Made by a program: the position numbers and the translations under genes | Source of the DNA: Brucella tritici | Lineage (GTDB): Bacteria > Pseudomonadota > Alphaproteobacteria > Rhizobiales > Rhizobiaceae | Direction of reading: 5' to 3' | DNA length: 64,000 nucleotides | NCBI RefSeq assembly: GCF_008932295.1 | Contig: NZ_WBWA01000024.1 | Coordinates: 1-64,000 of the forward strand | Notes under the pieces: generated by a model | What the model saw: the letters and a program-made list of their open reading frames with translations, nothing else | Told to the model about the DNA's origin: nothing | Databases searched by the model: none | Shown here: piece after piece, positions 17,231-26,670 of the stretch | How positions within the stretch are numbered: the stretch's first letter is position 1 | Layout: each line of letters begins with the position of its first letter

Positions 17231-18619
17231 ATGTCGAATCTTGCCGATTTGTCAGCCGTCGAACTCGTGGCCGCCTATAAGGCGAAGTCGCTTTCGCCGG
17301 TCGAGGTCACCGAAGCTGTCATCACCCGCATCGAAGCCTATGAGCCGAAGCTGAATGCGCTTTGGGCTTACGATCCCGATGCAGCGCGGGCGGCGGCCAG
17401 GGCCTCGGAAGCGCGCTGGTCGAAGGGTGAGCCTGCCGGTCCCATCGATGGCGTGCCGCTGACGATCAAGGAAAATATCGCGACTGAAGGCACGGCGGTT
17501 CCGCTTGGCTGCGCGGCGCTGCCGCTGAAGCCAGCCGCCGCTGACGCACCGCCTGCGGCACGTACCCGCGAGGCTGGCGGCGTTCTGCTCGCCAAGACCA
17601 CGATGCCCGATCTCGGCATGTTGTCGTCGGGCCTGTCGAGCTTCCACAAGCTTGCCCGCAACCCGTGGGATTTGAACACCAATCCGGGCGGTTCAAGCGC
17701 CGGTGCGGGCAGCGCCGGTGCTGCCGGTTATGGCCCGTTGCATATTGGCACCGACATCGGCGGCTCCATCCGCCTGCCTGCCGGCTGGTGCGGTCTCGTC
17801 GGTTTGAAGCCTTCCTTCGGGCGTATTCCGATTGATCCGGCATTTCTCGGCCGCGTTGCCGGTCCGATGACCCGCACGGTTGCCGACAGCGCGCTTTACA
17901 TGTCGGTGCTGTCGCGACCCGACCGCCGCGACGCCATGAGCTTGCCCTATCAGGACATTGATTGGATGAGCCTTGATATCGACGTCAAAGGTCTGAAGAT
18001 CGGCCTGTGGCTCGATGCCGGCTTTGGTGAACCGACCGGCGATGAAACCCGCGCTGCGGTGGAAGCTGCCGCGAAGGCTTTTGCCGATGCGGGCGCAATT
18101 GTCGAACCGGTCGCCCCATTCCTCAACCGTACCATGATCGACGGTCTCGACCGCTTCTGGCGTGCACGGTCCTGGGCGGATGTGAAAAAGATGACGCCGG
18201 AAAACCGTGCGAAGATCCTGCCTTACATCTATCAATGGACCGAGACGGCGGAAGGGCTTTCCGGCGAGGAAGTCTATCTCGGCTTTGCCCAGATGGACGC
18301 CATGCGCAATGCCGCGCTCGCAGCTTCCAAGGGTTTCGACTTCATCATTTCGCCGACGGCACCCATGCCGACCTATCCGGCGGAATGGGCATCGCCGGTC
18401 AACGATCCGCAGCGACCTTTCGAGCACATCGCCTTCACCGTTGCGATGAACATGTCGGAGCAACCGGCGATCTCGATCAATTGCGGTTATACGTCGACGG
18501 GACTGCCAATCGGCTTGCAGATTTTCGGCCAGCGTTTCGACGATCTGGGCGTGTTGCGGCTGGCGCAGGCCTATGAAGGGATGCGGCCAGCGCAGAAGCC
18601 ATGGCCGGTTATCGCCTGA
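17231..18619 (+). CDS. Amidase-signature family amidase
   Basis: A 462-residue amidase-signature enzyme. The Ser-cisSer-Lys triad is visible: K80 in GVPLTIKENIA, the glycine-serine-rich segment NPGGSSAGAG (cis-serine S155) and the nucleophile S179 in TDIGGSIRLP. It hydrolyses a carboxamide to a carboxylate and an amine or ammonia. Cytoplasmic, with no signal peptide. ATG 17231 has GAGGA at the right distance. It is the last gene of the operon and should act on the compound brought in by the ABC importer. Related family members include GatA, fatty-acid-amide hydrolases and aryl-amidases; the absence of gatB/gatC here argues against a tRNA role. Confidence 0.9.
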   Translation: MSNLADLSAVELVAAYKAKSLSPVEVTEAVITRIEAYEPKLNALWAYDPDAARAAARASEARWSKGEPAGPIDGVPLTIKENIATEGTAVPLGCAALPLKPAAADAPPAARTREAGGVLLAKTTMPDLGMLSSGLSSFHKLARNPWDLNTNPGGSSAGAGSAGAAGYGPLHIGTDIGGSIRLPAGWCGLVGLKPSFGRIPIDPAFLGRVAGPMTRTVADSALYMSVLSRPDRRDAMSLPYQDIDWMSLDIDVKGLKIGLWLDAGFGEPTGDETRAAVEAAAKAFADAGAIVEPVAPFLNRTMIDGLDRFWRARSWADVKKMTPENRAKILPYIYQWTETAEGLSGEEVYLGFAQMDAMRNAALAASKGFDFIISPTAPMPTYPAEWASPVNDPQRPFEHIAFTVAMNMSEQPAISINCGYTSTGLPIGLQIFGQRFDDLGVLRLAQAYEGMRPAQKPWPVIA

Positions 18620-18632
18620 CCGCCAAACCAGT

Positions 18633-18771
18633 CCCCCTCATCCTGAGGAGGCGCGAAGCGCCGTCTTGAAGGGCGAGGGGGAGCGGCAAGGTTAGGGCTT
18701 TGTCCCATCTCCTCCTCACCCTTCGAGACGATGTCCTTCGACAAGCTCAGGACCTCTCCTCAGGATGAGGG
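18633..18771. repeat. Two REP-like palindromic elements in opposite orientation
   Basis: Element 1 (18633-18680) carries CTCATCCTGAGGAG and a GGCGCGAAGCGCC core. Element 2 (18714-18771) is a related copy in reverse orientation, ending in CTCAGGATGAGG. The same family recurs at 58572-58757. They fill the gap between the convergent amidase and exonuclease genes. Confidence 0.75.
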
Positions 18772-18783
18772 AGTCGCGCAAGA

Positions 18784-18809
18784 AAAAGGCCGCAGATGCG
18801 GCCTTTTTA
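18784..18809. terminator. Bidirectional terminator between the amidase and exonuclease genes
   Basis: AAAAAGGCCGCA / TGCGGCCTTTTT, a perfect 12-bp stem with a 2-nt loop and A and T runs on the two sides. It overlaps the end of the exonuclease gene and can serve both convergent units. Confidence 0.85.
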
Positions 18810-19805
18810 TTTCTTCGGGCGAAGCGGTGCGCGTTCCTTATAGCGGTCCACGGCGGTGAGCTTCTGGATCAGCGGATCGGCATCGCGCCATCCATAAATT
18901 TCGGTGCGTAGATATTCAAGTTCGGCTTCGAGCTCCTCTTCGCCGATTTCCGTCCACCATGATTTCGGGCGTCCATCAGTGCCATCCGACCAGCGATAGC
19001 CGCGTGCCTTCAGGTGATCCTTCATTTCGAACGGGCTGTTTTCAGCATAGATGCGCATCCGCGCGCGCTGGCTTGCCTTCAACAATTCGGCAAAGGGCGT
19101 GGTTTCGCCCGACTGCTCCTTCAGCACCGCGAGCAGGGCCTGACAGTCATCTTCGGCCCGATGTCCGTTGTGGAAATAGCCGCTCTGGCCGATCAGGTAG
19201 CCAAGCTTGGTGCCTTCAAAACCACGTGCGGTCCAGTCGATTTCCTTGACCGAACAGGCCCATGGCTTGTTGGCGAAAGCGATTGAGAAACGCTCGAGAA
19301 ACGGGCGGTCGAAACCTGCGTTGTGCGCAATGATAATATCGGCTTCGGCGATGAGTGCGTCCAGCTTTTCGCGCGGGATCGTCTGGCCTTTCACCATCTC
19401 GTCGGTAATGCCGGTGATGCGGGTGATGTCGGCGGGGATCGGCTTGGAGGGCTGTTGTAGCGCGCCGAACGTCGCGCAGACATCGCCGATGGAGCCGTCG
19501 TCCGCATAGCGGAAGGCAACTGCACCGATCTCGATGATTTCTTCCTGTGCGGGATTGAGGCCGGTTGTTTCGGTGTCGACGACGACGCCCAGTCGCGGAA
19601 AGGCGATCCGGTCGGCATCCGGTACTGTCGGTGGTGGATCGAGCCGCTGCAAGATGCGGTAACGTCCGCTGTCCTTCAGTCGCTTCACCATCTCCGCTTC
19701 ATCGATGCCGGTCGTCTTGCCGGGTTTGGCGCGGGCATAGCGCAGTTCTGCCCGTTCCTCTCCTTCCGCTGGGGAAAGAGCAAAAAGGTCGAACTGATGG
19801 CGCAT
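18807..19805 (-). CDS. 3'-5' exonuclease, DnaQ/epsilon-like DEDDh family
   Basis: A 332-residue protein with a DEDDh exonuclease domain. Exo I is VVDTETTGLNPAQEEIIEIG, Exo II is HNAGFDRPFLERF, and Exo III is HRAEDDCQALL, with the histidine and aspartate expected. The N-terminal 70 residues and the C-terminal part (GYRWSDGTDGRPKSWWTEI) lie outside the nuclease core; the latter resembles a conserved tail in proteobacterial homologues. ATG 19805 has GGAG 7 nt upstream, so the longer frame to 19868 is not needed. Probably a stand-alone exonuclease rather than the replicative epsilon subunit. Confidence 0.85.
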   Translation of the reverse strand: MRHQFDLFALSPAEGEERAELRYARAKPGKTTGIDEAEMVKRLKDSGRYRILQRLDPPPTVPDADRIAFPRLGVVVDTETTGLNPAQEEIIEIGAVAFRYADDGSIGDVCATFGALQQPSKPIPADITRITGITDEMVKGQTIPREKLDALIAEADIIIAHNAGFDRPFLERFSIAFANKPWACSVKEIDWTARGFEGTKLGYLIGQSGYFHNGHRAEDDCQALLAVLKEQSGETTPFAELLKASQRARMRIYAENSPFEMKDHLKARGYRWSDGTDGRPKSWWTEIGEEELEAELEYLRTEIYGWRDADPLIQKLTAVDRYKERAPLRPKK

Positions 19806-19960
19806 GGAACTTCTCCGCATGGGGGAACGAGTTTGACAAAGAATGCCATTTTGCGGTGCTGTAACCAAGGCCGCATTCGTATAAGTAACAGGTAATGATC
19901 CTGTCGAGTGCTAGCAAGGCAGGGCGCTTGCGCCGGGAAAGGGCATGAGGAGGGGACTTC

Positions 19961-21175
19961 GTGGCAGATTATGATTATTGCGTTATCGGCGGCGGCATTG
20001 TCGGGCTCGCGACAGCAAAAGCCATGCAGGAAGCGGAGCCGGGCGCGCGAGTCATCCTGCTGGAGAAGGAAAGCGATTTCGCCCGCCACCAGACGGGACA
20101 CAATAGCGGCGTCATCCATGCCGGTATCTATTACCAGCCGGGTTCCTTGAAGGCGCAATTGTGCCGGGCAGGTGCCGAGGCCACGAAAGCCTTTTGCAGG
20201 CAATATTCCATTCCTTTCGAAACATGCGGCAAGCTTCTGGTCGCTACCTCTTCGCAGGAGGTTGAACGCATGGAGGCGCTCGCCAAGCGCGCAATCCAGA
20301 ACGACATCACCTTCCAGCATGTGGACCAACAGGCGTTGCGCAAGGTTGAGCCTGCGGTTGCCGGGCTCGGTGCATTGCTCGTTCCGGCGACAGGCATTGT
20401 CGATTATGCAAAAGTATCGCGGGCGATGGCTGCGGAAATCATGGAACGCGGCGGTGTCGTGCGGCTTAATGCGCCGGTGACGGCAATCCGGGAGGATGGC
20501 AAGGGTGTCACGGTAACGGCGAAGGGTGAAACCGTGCGCGCTTCCAGGCTGGTTGCCTGTGCTGGCCTGCAATCAGACCGTATCGCGCGTCTTGCTGGGC
20601 TGGATATCAGCCATCGCATCGTGCCGTTTCGCGGTGAGTACTACACCTTGCCGCAATCGAAGGCGAATATCGTCAAGCATCTGATTTATCCGATCCCCGA
20701 TCCCGACCTGCCATTTCTCGGCATCCACCTGACGCGAACGATCGACGGTGGCGTCACGGTCGGTCCGAATGCCGTTCTGGGTTTCTCGCGCGAAGGCTAC
20801 GGCAAAGGCAGTTTCCGTGCAGGCGATGTCGCGGATATGTCGACCTTTCCTGGCTTCTGGAAGATGGCGATGAAGAACTGGCGCTCGGCATTATCCGAGT
20901 TCAGCAATTCCGCTTCTCGCGCGCGCTATCTGAAGGAGTGCCGCAAATATTGTCCGACGCTGGAGCTTGCCGATCTTGGCGCGCCGGGCGCCGGAATACG
21001 GGCGCAAGCCGTTCTTGATGACGGCACATTGGTGCATGATTTCCTCTTCAAGGAAACGGAGAGAATGCTGCATGTTTGTAACGCACCGTCACCGGCGGCG
21101 ACGTCTTCCATTCCCATCGGCTGTATGATTGCCGAAAAGCTTCTGGGGATAAATCTCAAGGTAAAAACTGCGTGA
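19961..21175 (+). CDS. lhgO: L-2-hydroxyglutarate oxidase (LhgO/YgaF family)
   Basis: A 404-residue FAD-dependent oxidoreductase of the DAO family. The dinucleotide-binding motif VIGGGIVGLATA is near residues 8-19, followed by LLEKESDFARHQTGHNSGVIHAGIYY (the QTGHNSGV segment is characteristic of LhgO), and later FRGEYYTLP. Family members oxidise L-2-hydroxyglutarate to 2-oxoglutarate at the membrane, passing electrons to quinone. The start is GTG 19961 with GAGGAGG upstream. It is a single gene, divergent from the exonuclease. Confidence 0.88.
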   Translation: MADYDYCVIGGGIVGLATAKAMQEAEPGARVILLEKESDFARHQTGHNSGVIHAGIYYQPGSLKAQLCRAGAEATKAFCRQYSIPFETCGKLLVATSSQEVERMEALAKRAIQNDITFQHVDQQALRKVEPAVAGLGALLVPATGIVDYAKVSRAMAAEIMERGGVVRLNAPVTAIREDGKGVTVTAKGETVRASRLVACAGLQSDRIARLAGLDISHRIVPFRGEYYTLPQSKANIVKHLIYPIPDPDLPFLGIHLTRTIDGGVTVGPNAVLGFSREGYGKGSFRAGDVADMSTFPGFWKMAMKNWRSALSEFSNSASRARYLKECRKYCPTLELADLGAPGAGIRAQAVLDDGTLVHDFLFKETERMLHVCNAPSPAATSSIPIGCMIAEKLLGINLKVKTA

Positions 21176-21375
21176 AACGAGATTTTCGCCGAATGATGTT
21201 GTTTTCAATTTATTTTTAGCAATCGCTTATTCTCTGTATTGCTACTTTAGGATTTAATGCTCATCAATATTGCAAGCTAACAACTTGACTTTGATCCTGG
21301 TTTGTAATTGCACATCAGGTTCAATTCGAAATAGCGTTTTCGCATTCTCATTTTCAACCGATTTAGGGCCTGTTC

Positions 21376-22545
21376 GTGAAGTTTGTGCCGCCGCTGGTAG
21401 TATTGCTGTTTGCTGCGACGATGTTGGGCATCTGGATGCTCGACACGAAGCGCAGGCATCTTTTACTTTTCGGTCTGAGCTTTGCCAGCTTTGCTTTCGG
21501 GCTTCTGGTTCCGATATCGTTGATCTCGGACAGCCTGCCCCTGACTTCGCCGATTGCCACGACGTTCCACTTTATGGGCGGCTGGCTACTCTGCGAAGGC
21601 GTGATGATCCGGATGGGCAGGCATTACTCCCGCCTTGCATCGGGCCTGATCGGCCTCGCACTTCTGGGAGCAATGATCTACTTCATTGCAAATGATACGG
21701 GCTATGCTCGAATTGCGCCTGCGGTCCAACTGACTCTGGGCAGCCTCATAGCTGTTCTTTGCATTCAGGCGCGTGATCTAGCACGCCGAAGCTGGATAGA
21801 GCGCGTGCTGTTCGGCGCATTGTTGTTGTTGACGGTGCATTTCTATGTGCAGGCTGGAATGGCGTTGAGGCTTTCCCCTGAAATTGCACGGCCGTCCGAG
21901 TTGATACATTCGCGCTATTGGCAGGGCATTATGATATTCGGCGCCTTTGCGGGTGTCTTTGCCGGGCTTGTTCTTCTGGTCGTGACGACTTCCGATGTGG
22001 TGAAGGAATTGCAGGCGGAGCGGGACTCCGACCCGCTGACCAGTGTTTTCAATCGTCGCGGCCTTGAGCGCCACGCCCAGTTGCGCCTGGCTGAGGCCCA
22101 GCGCGGTGATTATGGGGTCATCATCGCGGATATAGATCACTTCAAGTTGATCAATGACGATCTGGGCCATGCGACCGGCGATCAGGTTCTGGTCGAGTTC
22201 GCCCGTATCCTGGAAATGACGGTAGCAAGTTCGACGATTGTCGGACGCGTCGGTGGCGAGGAGTTCGTTATGCTGGTGCAGGGCGATGCCGAAACATGCG
22301 AGAGACTGGGCAACAGGCTCTGCGGACGCGTCGCCCATTACAGTTTTCCGATGCTGCCCGTGGATCGCCAAATGACATGCAGTTTCGGTATCGCCATGGT
22401 GCGCGGCGGTGAAACTTTGTGGGAAACGGCGGCACGTGCCGATCTTGCTCTGATGCGGGTCAAAAATCGCGGACGCAATCGCGTTGCGGTGGAAGGACTT
22501 GAGTTCCCGAGCGCCAAGCAGGGCGCGTATCTTCTGACTGCCTGA
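21376..22545 (+). CDS. Membrane-bound diguanylate cyclase (GGDEF domain)
   Basis: A 389-residue protein. Residues 1 to about 215 contain around six hydrophobic segments and form a membrane sensor of unrecognised type. The GGDEF domain follows: substrate and metal residues in ADIDHFKLINDDLGH and the active-site loop GGEEF at about 293-297, so cyclase activity is expected. Residues before the active site (the RxxD inhibitory site position) are not a clear RxxD. It would raise cyclic di-GMP in response to a membrane signal. The start is a GTG. It is monocistronic; the 200 bp upstream are AT-rich and hold no other gene. Confidence 0.88.
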   Translation: MKFVPPLVVLLFAATMLGIWMLDTKRRHLLLFGLSFASFAFGLLVPISLISDSLPLTSPIATTFHFMGGWLLCEGVMIRMGRHYSRLASGLIGLALLGAMIYFIANDTGYARIAPAVQLTLGSLIAVLCIQARDLARRSWIERVLFGALLLLTVHFYVQAGMALRLSPEIARPSELIHSRYWQGIMIFGAFAGVFAGLVLLVVTTSDVVKELQAERDSDPLTSVFNRRGLERHAQLRLAEAQRGDYGVIIADIDHFKLINDDLGHATGDQVLVEFARILEMTVASSTIVGRVGGEEFVMLVQGDAETCERLGNRLCGRVAHYSFPMLPVDRQMTCSFGIAMVRGGETLWETAARADLALMRVKNRGRNRVAVEGLEFPSAKQGAYLLTA

Positions 22546-22635
22546 TCCGGCTTCCGAGACAAGCTGAACCGGATTTCTTCATCACGTAAAGGATTTGGTT
22601 ACCATAATTGGCGATGCTGGAGATGACCTTCCAGT

Positions 22636-22690
22636 CACCGCCTTGCCATGTCTTGCTCGTCTTTTTGCCGAACTGACATGCAAGGCGGTG
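22636..22690. repeat. Strong inverted repeat upstream of the DUF2778 gene
   Basis: Arms CACCGCCTTG and CATGTC pair with GACATG and CAAGGCGGTG with a single bulged base and a 22-nt loop. It lies 35 bp before the next start codon. There is no T-run, so it is not a simple terminator. Confidence 0.6.
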
Positions 22691-22724
22691 CCGTGAAAGT
22701 TGATTTCCACTCGGATTTTGTATC

Positions 22725-23999
22725 ATGGCGTGTTTAACAGAAGTGTATGGCTACGCGGCTCCGCGCAGCAATGGCATCAGGCTTCCATTCGGTTTCAAGG
22801 GATTTACGCGCGTTGCGATGTTTGCCGCGACGGGCCTTGTGGCAGGAAGCTGGATGATGACTGCGCTCGGTACGCTGGAAACGGTCGTGCCAGCCTTTGC
22901 ACCTGTTGCACCGATCATGCGCCGCGTTTCCCTGACCACGCCGCAGGCGCTTGCTGTCGTCGATCACAAAATCGCGCCGTCGCGCCGCATCAGGCAAGGC
23001 TTCATCGATGCCTATACCACCGATACCGCCTATTCCAATCTCGATTGGCGCCGGGCCAGAAACACGAGCGATGAGCCGATTATCGCCGATATCGGTCCAG
23101 ATTCCGTAATCGAGGACAAGCCTGTCGACACGGCATCTCTCATCGAATTGCGTGCTGATCGCGTCCGTCGCGAAGAACCCGGTGTGGCGAGTGTTCAGCC
23201 AGAGCAACCTGCTGCGGAAGCCGGTACGACTGTGGTCGCCTATGCGCCAGTGCCTTCTGCGCCGGACGCAACGGCAGCCTTCAACAAGATCGATCCGCTT
23301 TCGCAAGCCGAAGAAATGGATGCCGCCGAAAAGCAGGCACACCTTCCCACCGGCAATGCCGTTCCCGTTCCGCAGCTCGCTCCGGATCAGAAGACGGATA
23401 TGGCCGCAGAGGACGAAGCCACCCAAGACGCATTCCTGCCCGATGATGTGCCGCTGCCGGGCGCCAAGCCTTCGCTGCGCCGTTCCCGCATGCATGAGAA
23501 GACCGAGCTTGCCTATGCGCCGGAAAGCGGTGCAACCGAAGAACCACGCCCCGGTCTGTTCAGCCCGCTTTTCAATCAGGCCGCGCGCAGCAAGGTTGCT
23601 ATCTACGACATTTCCGCAGCCACTGTGTACCTGCCGAGCGGCGAGCGCCTTGAAGCCCATTCGGGTCTCGGCCCGATGCGCGATAATCCGCGCTACGTAA
23701 ACCAGAAGAACCGGGGACCCACGCCGCCTCACACTTATGATCTGCGCATGCGCGAGGCGCTGTTCCACGGCGTGGAGGCGATCCGCCTCACGCCTGTCGA
23801 CGGCAACAACCGCTATAATCGCGATGGTCTTCTGGCGCATACTTTCATGCTGGGACGCCGCGGCGATTCCAATGGCTGCGTGGTATTCAAGGACTATCCG
23901 CGTTTCCTGCGTGCCTTCAAGCGCGGCGAGTTCAACAAGATGGTTGTCGTGACGCGAATGCAGTCATCGAAGCCCGCACGGATCGCATCGCTTTTCTGA
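22725..23999 (+). CDS. DUF2778 (Tlde1-like L,D-transpeptidase-fold) protein with long linker
   Basis: A 424-residue protein. A membrane-spanning or signal segment lies near residues 28-48 (RVAMFAATGLVAGSWMMTAL). A long proline/alanine/acidic linker (about 130-280) looks disordered. The C-terminal domain has VYLPSGERLEAHSGLGPMRD and the catalytic-type H372 and C385 in HTFMLGRRGDSNGCVVF, the histidine-then-SNGC pattern of DUF2778. Family relatives such as Tlde1 act on peptidoglycan stem peptides as L,D-carboxypeptidase/transpeptidases. Here it is probably a cell-envelope enzyme. No type VI secretion or immunity gene is adjacent. Confidence 0.75.
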   Translation: MACLTEVYGYAAPRSNGIRLPFGFKGFTRVAMFAATGLVAGSWMMTALGTLETVVPAFAPVAPIMRRVSLTTPQALAVVDHKIAPSRRIRQGFIDAYTTDTAYSNLDWRRARNTSDEPIIADIGPDSVIEDKPVDTASLIELRADRVRREEPGVASVQPEQPAAEAGTTVVAYAPVPSAPDATAAFNKIDPLSQAEEMDAAEKQAHLPTGNAVPVPQLAPDQKTDMAAEDEATQDAFLPDDVPLPGAKPSLRRSRMHEKTELAYAPESGATEEPRPGLFSPLFNQAARSKVAIYDISAATVYLPSGERLEAHSGLGPMRDNPRYVNQKNRGPTPPHTYDLRMREALFHGVEAIRLTPVDGNNRYNRDGLLAHTFMLGRRGDSNGCVVFKDYPRFLRAFKRGEFNKMVVVTRMQSSKPARIASLF

Positions 24000-24001
24000 T
24001 G

Positions 24002-24026
24002 AATCATCCGTCGGCGGATGATTTTT
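24002..24026 (+). terminator. Terminator of the DUF2778 gene
   Basis: AATCATCCG / CGGATGATT with a TCGG loop and a short T-run, directly after the stop codon. Confidence 0.7.
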
Positions 24027-24033
24027 CGAATGA

Positions 24034-24726
<693 letters not shown>

Positions 24727-24729
<3 letters not shown>

Positions 24730-24770
24730 GGCTTTTCGAGCAAAAGTGCGACGCGATTTTGCGTAGGGTA
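24727..24770. repeat. Degenerate RIME-like half element
   Basis: GCAAAAGTGCGACGCGATTTTGC resembles the central part of the B module at 47659-47704, but the outer arms are lost. It starts at the GST stop codon. Confidence 0.4.
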
Positions 24771-24828
24771 ATACGAAAAAGCGAAAAGATAGAGAGGTTC
24801 CACGTTTCCGTTTTAACTGAAACCGCTC

Positions 24829-25148
24829 CAAGAACAACAGCCGGAGGTTTTGGGCCTCTTCGAGCACTGTGATATGCGCGACTGCGACTTTTCGCAAAGC
24901 AATTGCGCGCATACAAGCTTCTTTTCCTCCAACCTCAACAATGCCCAGTTTTCAGGTTCCATTCTGGATGGGCCAATCTGGCGAGGGCGCAGATAGATGG
25001 CCTTCAACTGGCCGATCTTTCGTCCTACACCGACATGGCTGTCAGTTGGGACCAGCACGAACAATTGCTGATTGCTTCTCTATTCGAACCTTTGACTGAG
25101 GTTGCAAATGTAGGGCGCACCAAGTCAGTTGAGGCAAAGGTAAACTGA
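24829..25148 (+). pseudogene. Remnant of a pentapeptide-repeat protein gene, frameshifted
   Basis: Frame 1 encodes CDFSQSNCAHTSFFSSNLNN followed by AQFSGSILDG, a run of pentapeptide-repeat units (A/C-D/N-L/F-x-x). At about 24966-24972 the coding frame jumps to the next frame, which continues ANLARAQIDGLQLADLSSYT and on to a stop at 25148. A one-base deletion at GATGGGCC explains the break. No intact start codon or ribosome site is seen, and a stop at 24814 cuts the frame upstream. Intact relatives form a right-handed quadrilateral beta-helix. Together with the repeat before it, this accounts for the 450-bp gap between the GST gene and tRNA-Ser. Confidence 0.7.
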
Positions 25149-25181
25149 AGTATGGTTTGACAAGAATATCACTGGGGGAAA

Positions 25182-25271
25182 TGGCGGAGAGAGAGGGATT
25201 CGAACCCTCGATACGGTTTCCCGTATACACGCGTTCCAGGCGTGCGCCTTCAACCACTCGGCCACCTCTCC
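25182..25271 (-). tRNA. tRNA-Ser (GGA)
   Basis: The minus strand folds as a 90-nt class II tRNA with a long variable arm and an encoded CCA. The acceptor begins GGAGAGG, the T loop is GGTTCGAATCC, and the anticodon loop CTGGAAC gives GGA for serine. Confidence 0.97.
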
Positions 25272-25529
25272 GTCTGCCTTGCTGTCGGGAAACCGTGTCT
25301 CACGGTGAAAACTGACTGCAAACGTGACACCGCTTTTCGAAACAGGCGCTGGTTAATCGCCAACTAGCGGGTGCGGCGCGAATATAGCCAGAAAATGCAT
25401 ATGTTCAACAGCTATTTGCAAGTTTTTGCGTCTAAATCGCCGAGCCTGTGCAAAGAACGATATTTATGACATAACTATCTGAAACCATTACATTTTATTT
25501 AGATCGGGCAATTGTGTTCCAGCCTGGCT

Positions 25530-25559
25530 TTGAGCCTGACGGGTTCTGTGTGCTATGCT
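25530..25559 (+). promoter_or_regulatory. Candidate promoter for the membrane protein-msrA unit
   Basis: TTGAGC (25530) and TATGCT (25554) are separated by 18 bp. The remainder of 25272-25645 has no gene I can support and is AT-rich near 25440-25500. Confidence 0.3.
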
Positions 25560-25645
25560 TTAGCAACATCAAAAAGACAAATCTTCGGGTGATCGGACTC
25601 AAAACCGACACCGAAATCAAGGTAGGAAATCCGGGGCAGAGAATC

Positions 25646-25969
25646 GTGATCCGATTTGTATTGCGTAGTTTTGCGGTTGTTTTTCTGGCTTTCGCGGTGA
25701 TTTTCGCGGTTCTTGACGGCGCGCGGTCCGTCGGCGCGTCGCAGTTCATTGCAAAGCCGCTTTTGTCCATGTGGTCGCGTAACGCGCCCGAAACATTGGC
25801 CGATGCAGAAACCTTCATGACGCACTATATAGGGGCAGGAGCCTGGAATGCCGTCTGCATCCCTTTGCTTGAGCAACCGGGCTGGCTTCTTTTCGGCATT
25901 CTCGCCCTTTTATTCTATGCAATCGGTCATCGTCGGGAGCGCCCTCTGGGACGCTTCACCGCTCGATAA
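25646..25969 (+). CDS. Small inner-membrane protein of unknown function
   Basis: About 107 residues from GTG 25646 ([20 protein letters not shown]). There is one hydrophobic segment at the N terminus and a second near residues 75-97 ([20 protein letters not shown]), with a soluble stretch between them that contains many small and polar residues. I do not recognise the family, although short two-helix proteins of this layout are common beside msrA in Brucella relatives. The stop codon lies 16 bp before the msrA start, so the two are probably co-transcribed. An upstream extension to 25514 lacks a ribosome-binding site. Confidence 0.65.
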   Translation: MIRFVLRSFAVVFLAFAVIFAVLDGARSVGASQFIAKPLLSMWSRNAPETLADAETFMTHYIGAGAWNAVCIPLLEQPGWLLFGILALLFYAIGHRRERPLGRFTAR

Positions 25970-25985
25970 TCAGGAGGTGGATACT

Positions 25986-26645
25986 ATGAGTTTCTTGGAC
26001 AGCTATCGCAAGAAGACGCAGATGCCTTCGACGGATGAAGCTCTGCCGGGACGCACACAACCGATCCCGACATCCGCGACCCACTTCGTCAATAGTCGCC
26101 CGCTGAAAGGGCCGTGGCCGGAAGGCTACAAGCAGGTTCTGTTCGGGATGGGCTGTTTCTGGGGCGCCGAGCGCCTGTTCTGGCAGGTGCCAGGCGTGTA
26201 TGTAACCGCTGTCGGTTATGCGGGTGGGGCTACGCCCAACCCGACTTATGAGGAAACCTGCACGGGCCTCACCGGTCATGCGGAAGTTGTGCTGGTCGTC
26301 TATGACCCCAAGGTCGTGAGTCTTGATGAATTGCTGACCCTTTTCTGGGAGGAACACGATCCGACGCAGGGCATGCGGCAGGGCAACGATATTGGCACGA
26401 CCTATCGTTCGGTCATCTATACTTTCGACAAGGCCGATCGTGACGTGGCGGAAAAGAGCCGGGAAGCCTATTCGCAGGCGCTTGCCTCTCGCGGTCTCGG
26501 TCCAATCACGACCGAGATCGAGGATGCGCCGGAGCTCTATTATGCTGAAGACTACCACCAGCAATATCTGGCGAAGAACCCGAACGGTTATTGCGGATTG
26601 CGCGGCACTGGCGTGAGCTGTCCGATCCCGCTCGCTCAGAGATAG
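25986..26645 (+). CDS. msrA: Peptide-methionine (S)-S-oxide reductase MsrA
   Basis: A 219-residue MsrA. The catalytic motif GCFWGAE is at residues 56-62 with C57. Resolving cysteines are likely C203 and C212 in the tail [13 protein letters not shown], as in the long E. coli-type MsrA. It repairs oxidised methionine (S-epimer) with electrons from thioredoxin. The start at 25986 is fixed by AGGAGG 7-8 nt upstream. It follows a small membrane-protein gene and ends at a terminator shared with the convergent GNAT gene. Confidence 0.97.
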   Translation: MSFLDSYRKKTQMPSTDEALPGRTQPIPTSATHFVNSRPLKGPWPEGYKQVLFGMGCFWGAERLFWQVPGVYVTAVGYAGGATPNPTYEETCTGLTGHAEVVLVVYDPKVVSLDELLTLFWEEHDPTQGMRQGNDIGTTYRSVIYTFDKADRDVAEKSREAYSQALASRGLGPITTEIEDAPELYYAEDYHQQYLAKNPNGYCGLRGTGVSCPIPLAQR

Positions 26646-26670
26646 TAGATCAAACCTAGCGTATAATGGC

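Noticed and set aside
22545..22574. ATCCGG/CCGGAT hairpin after the GGDEF gene as a terminator
   Set aside because: The stem is short and interrupted by an 18-nt loop, and the T-tract is poor.
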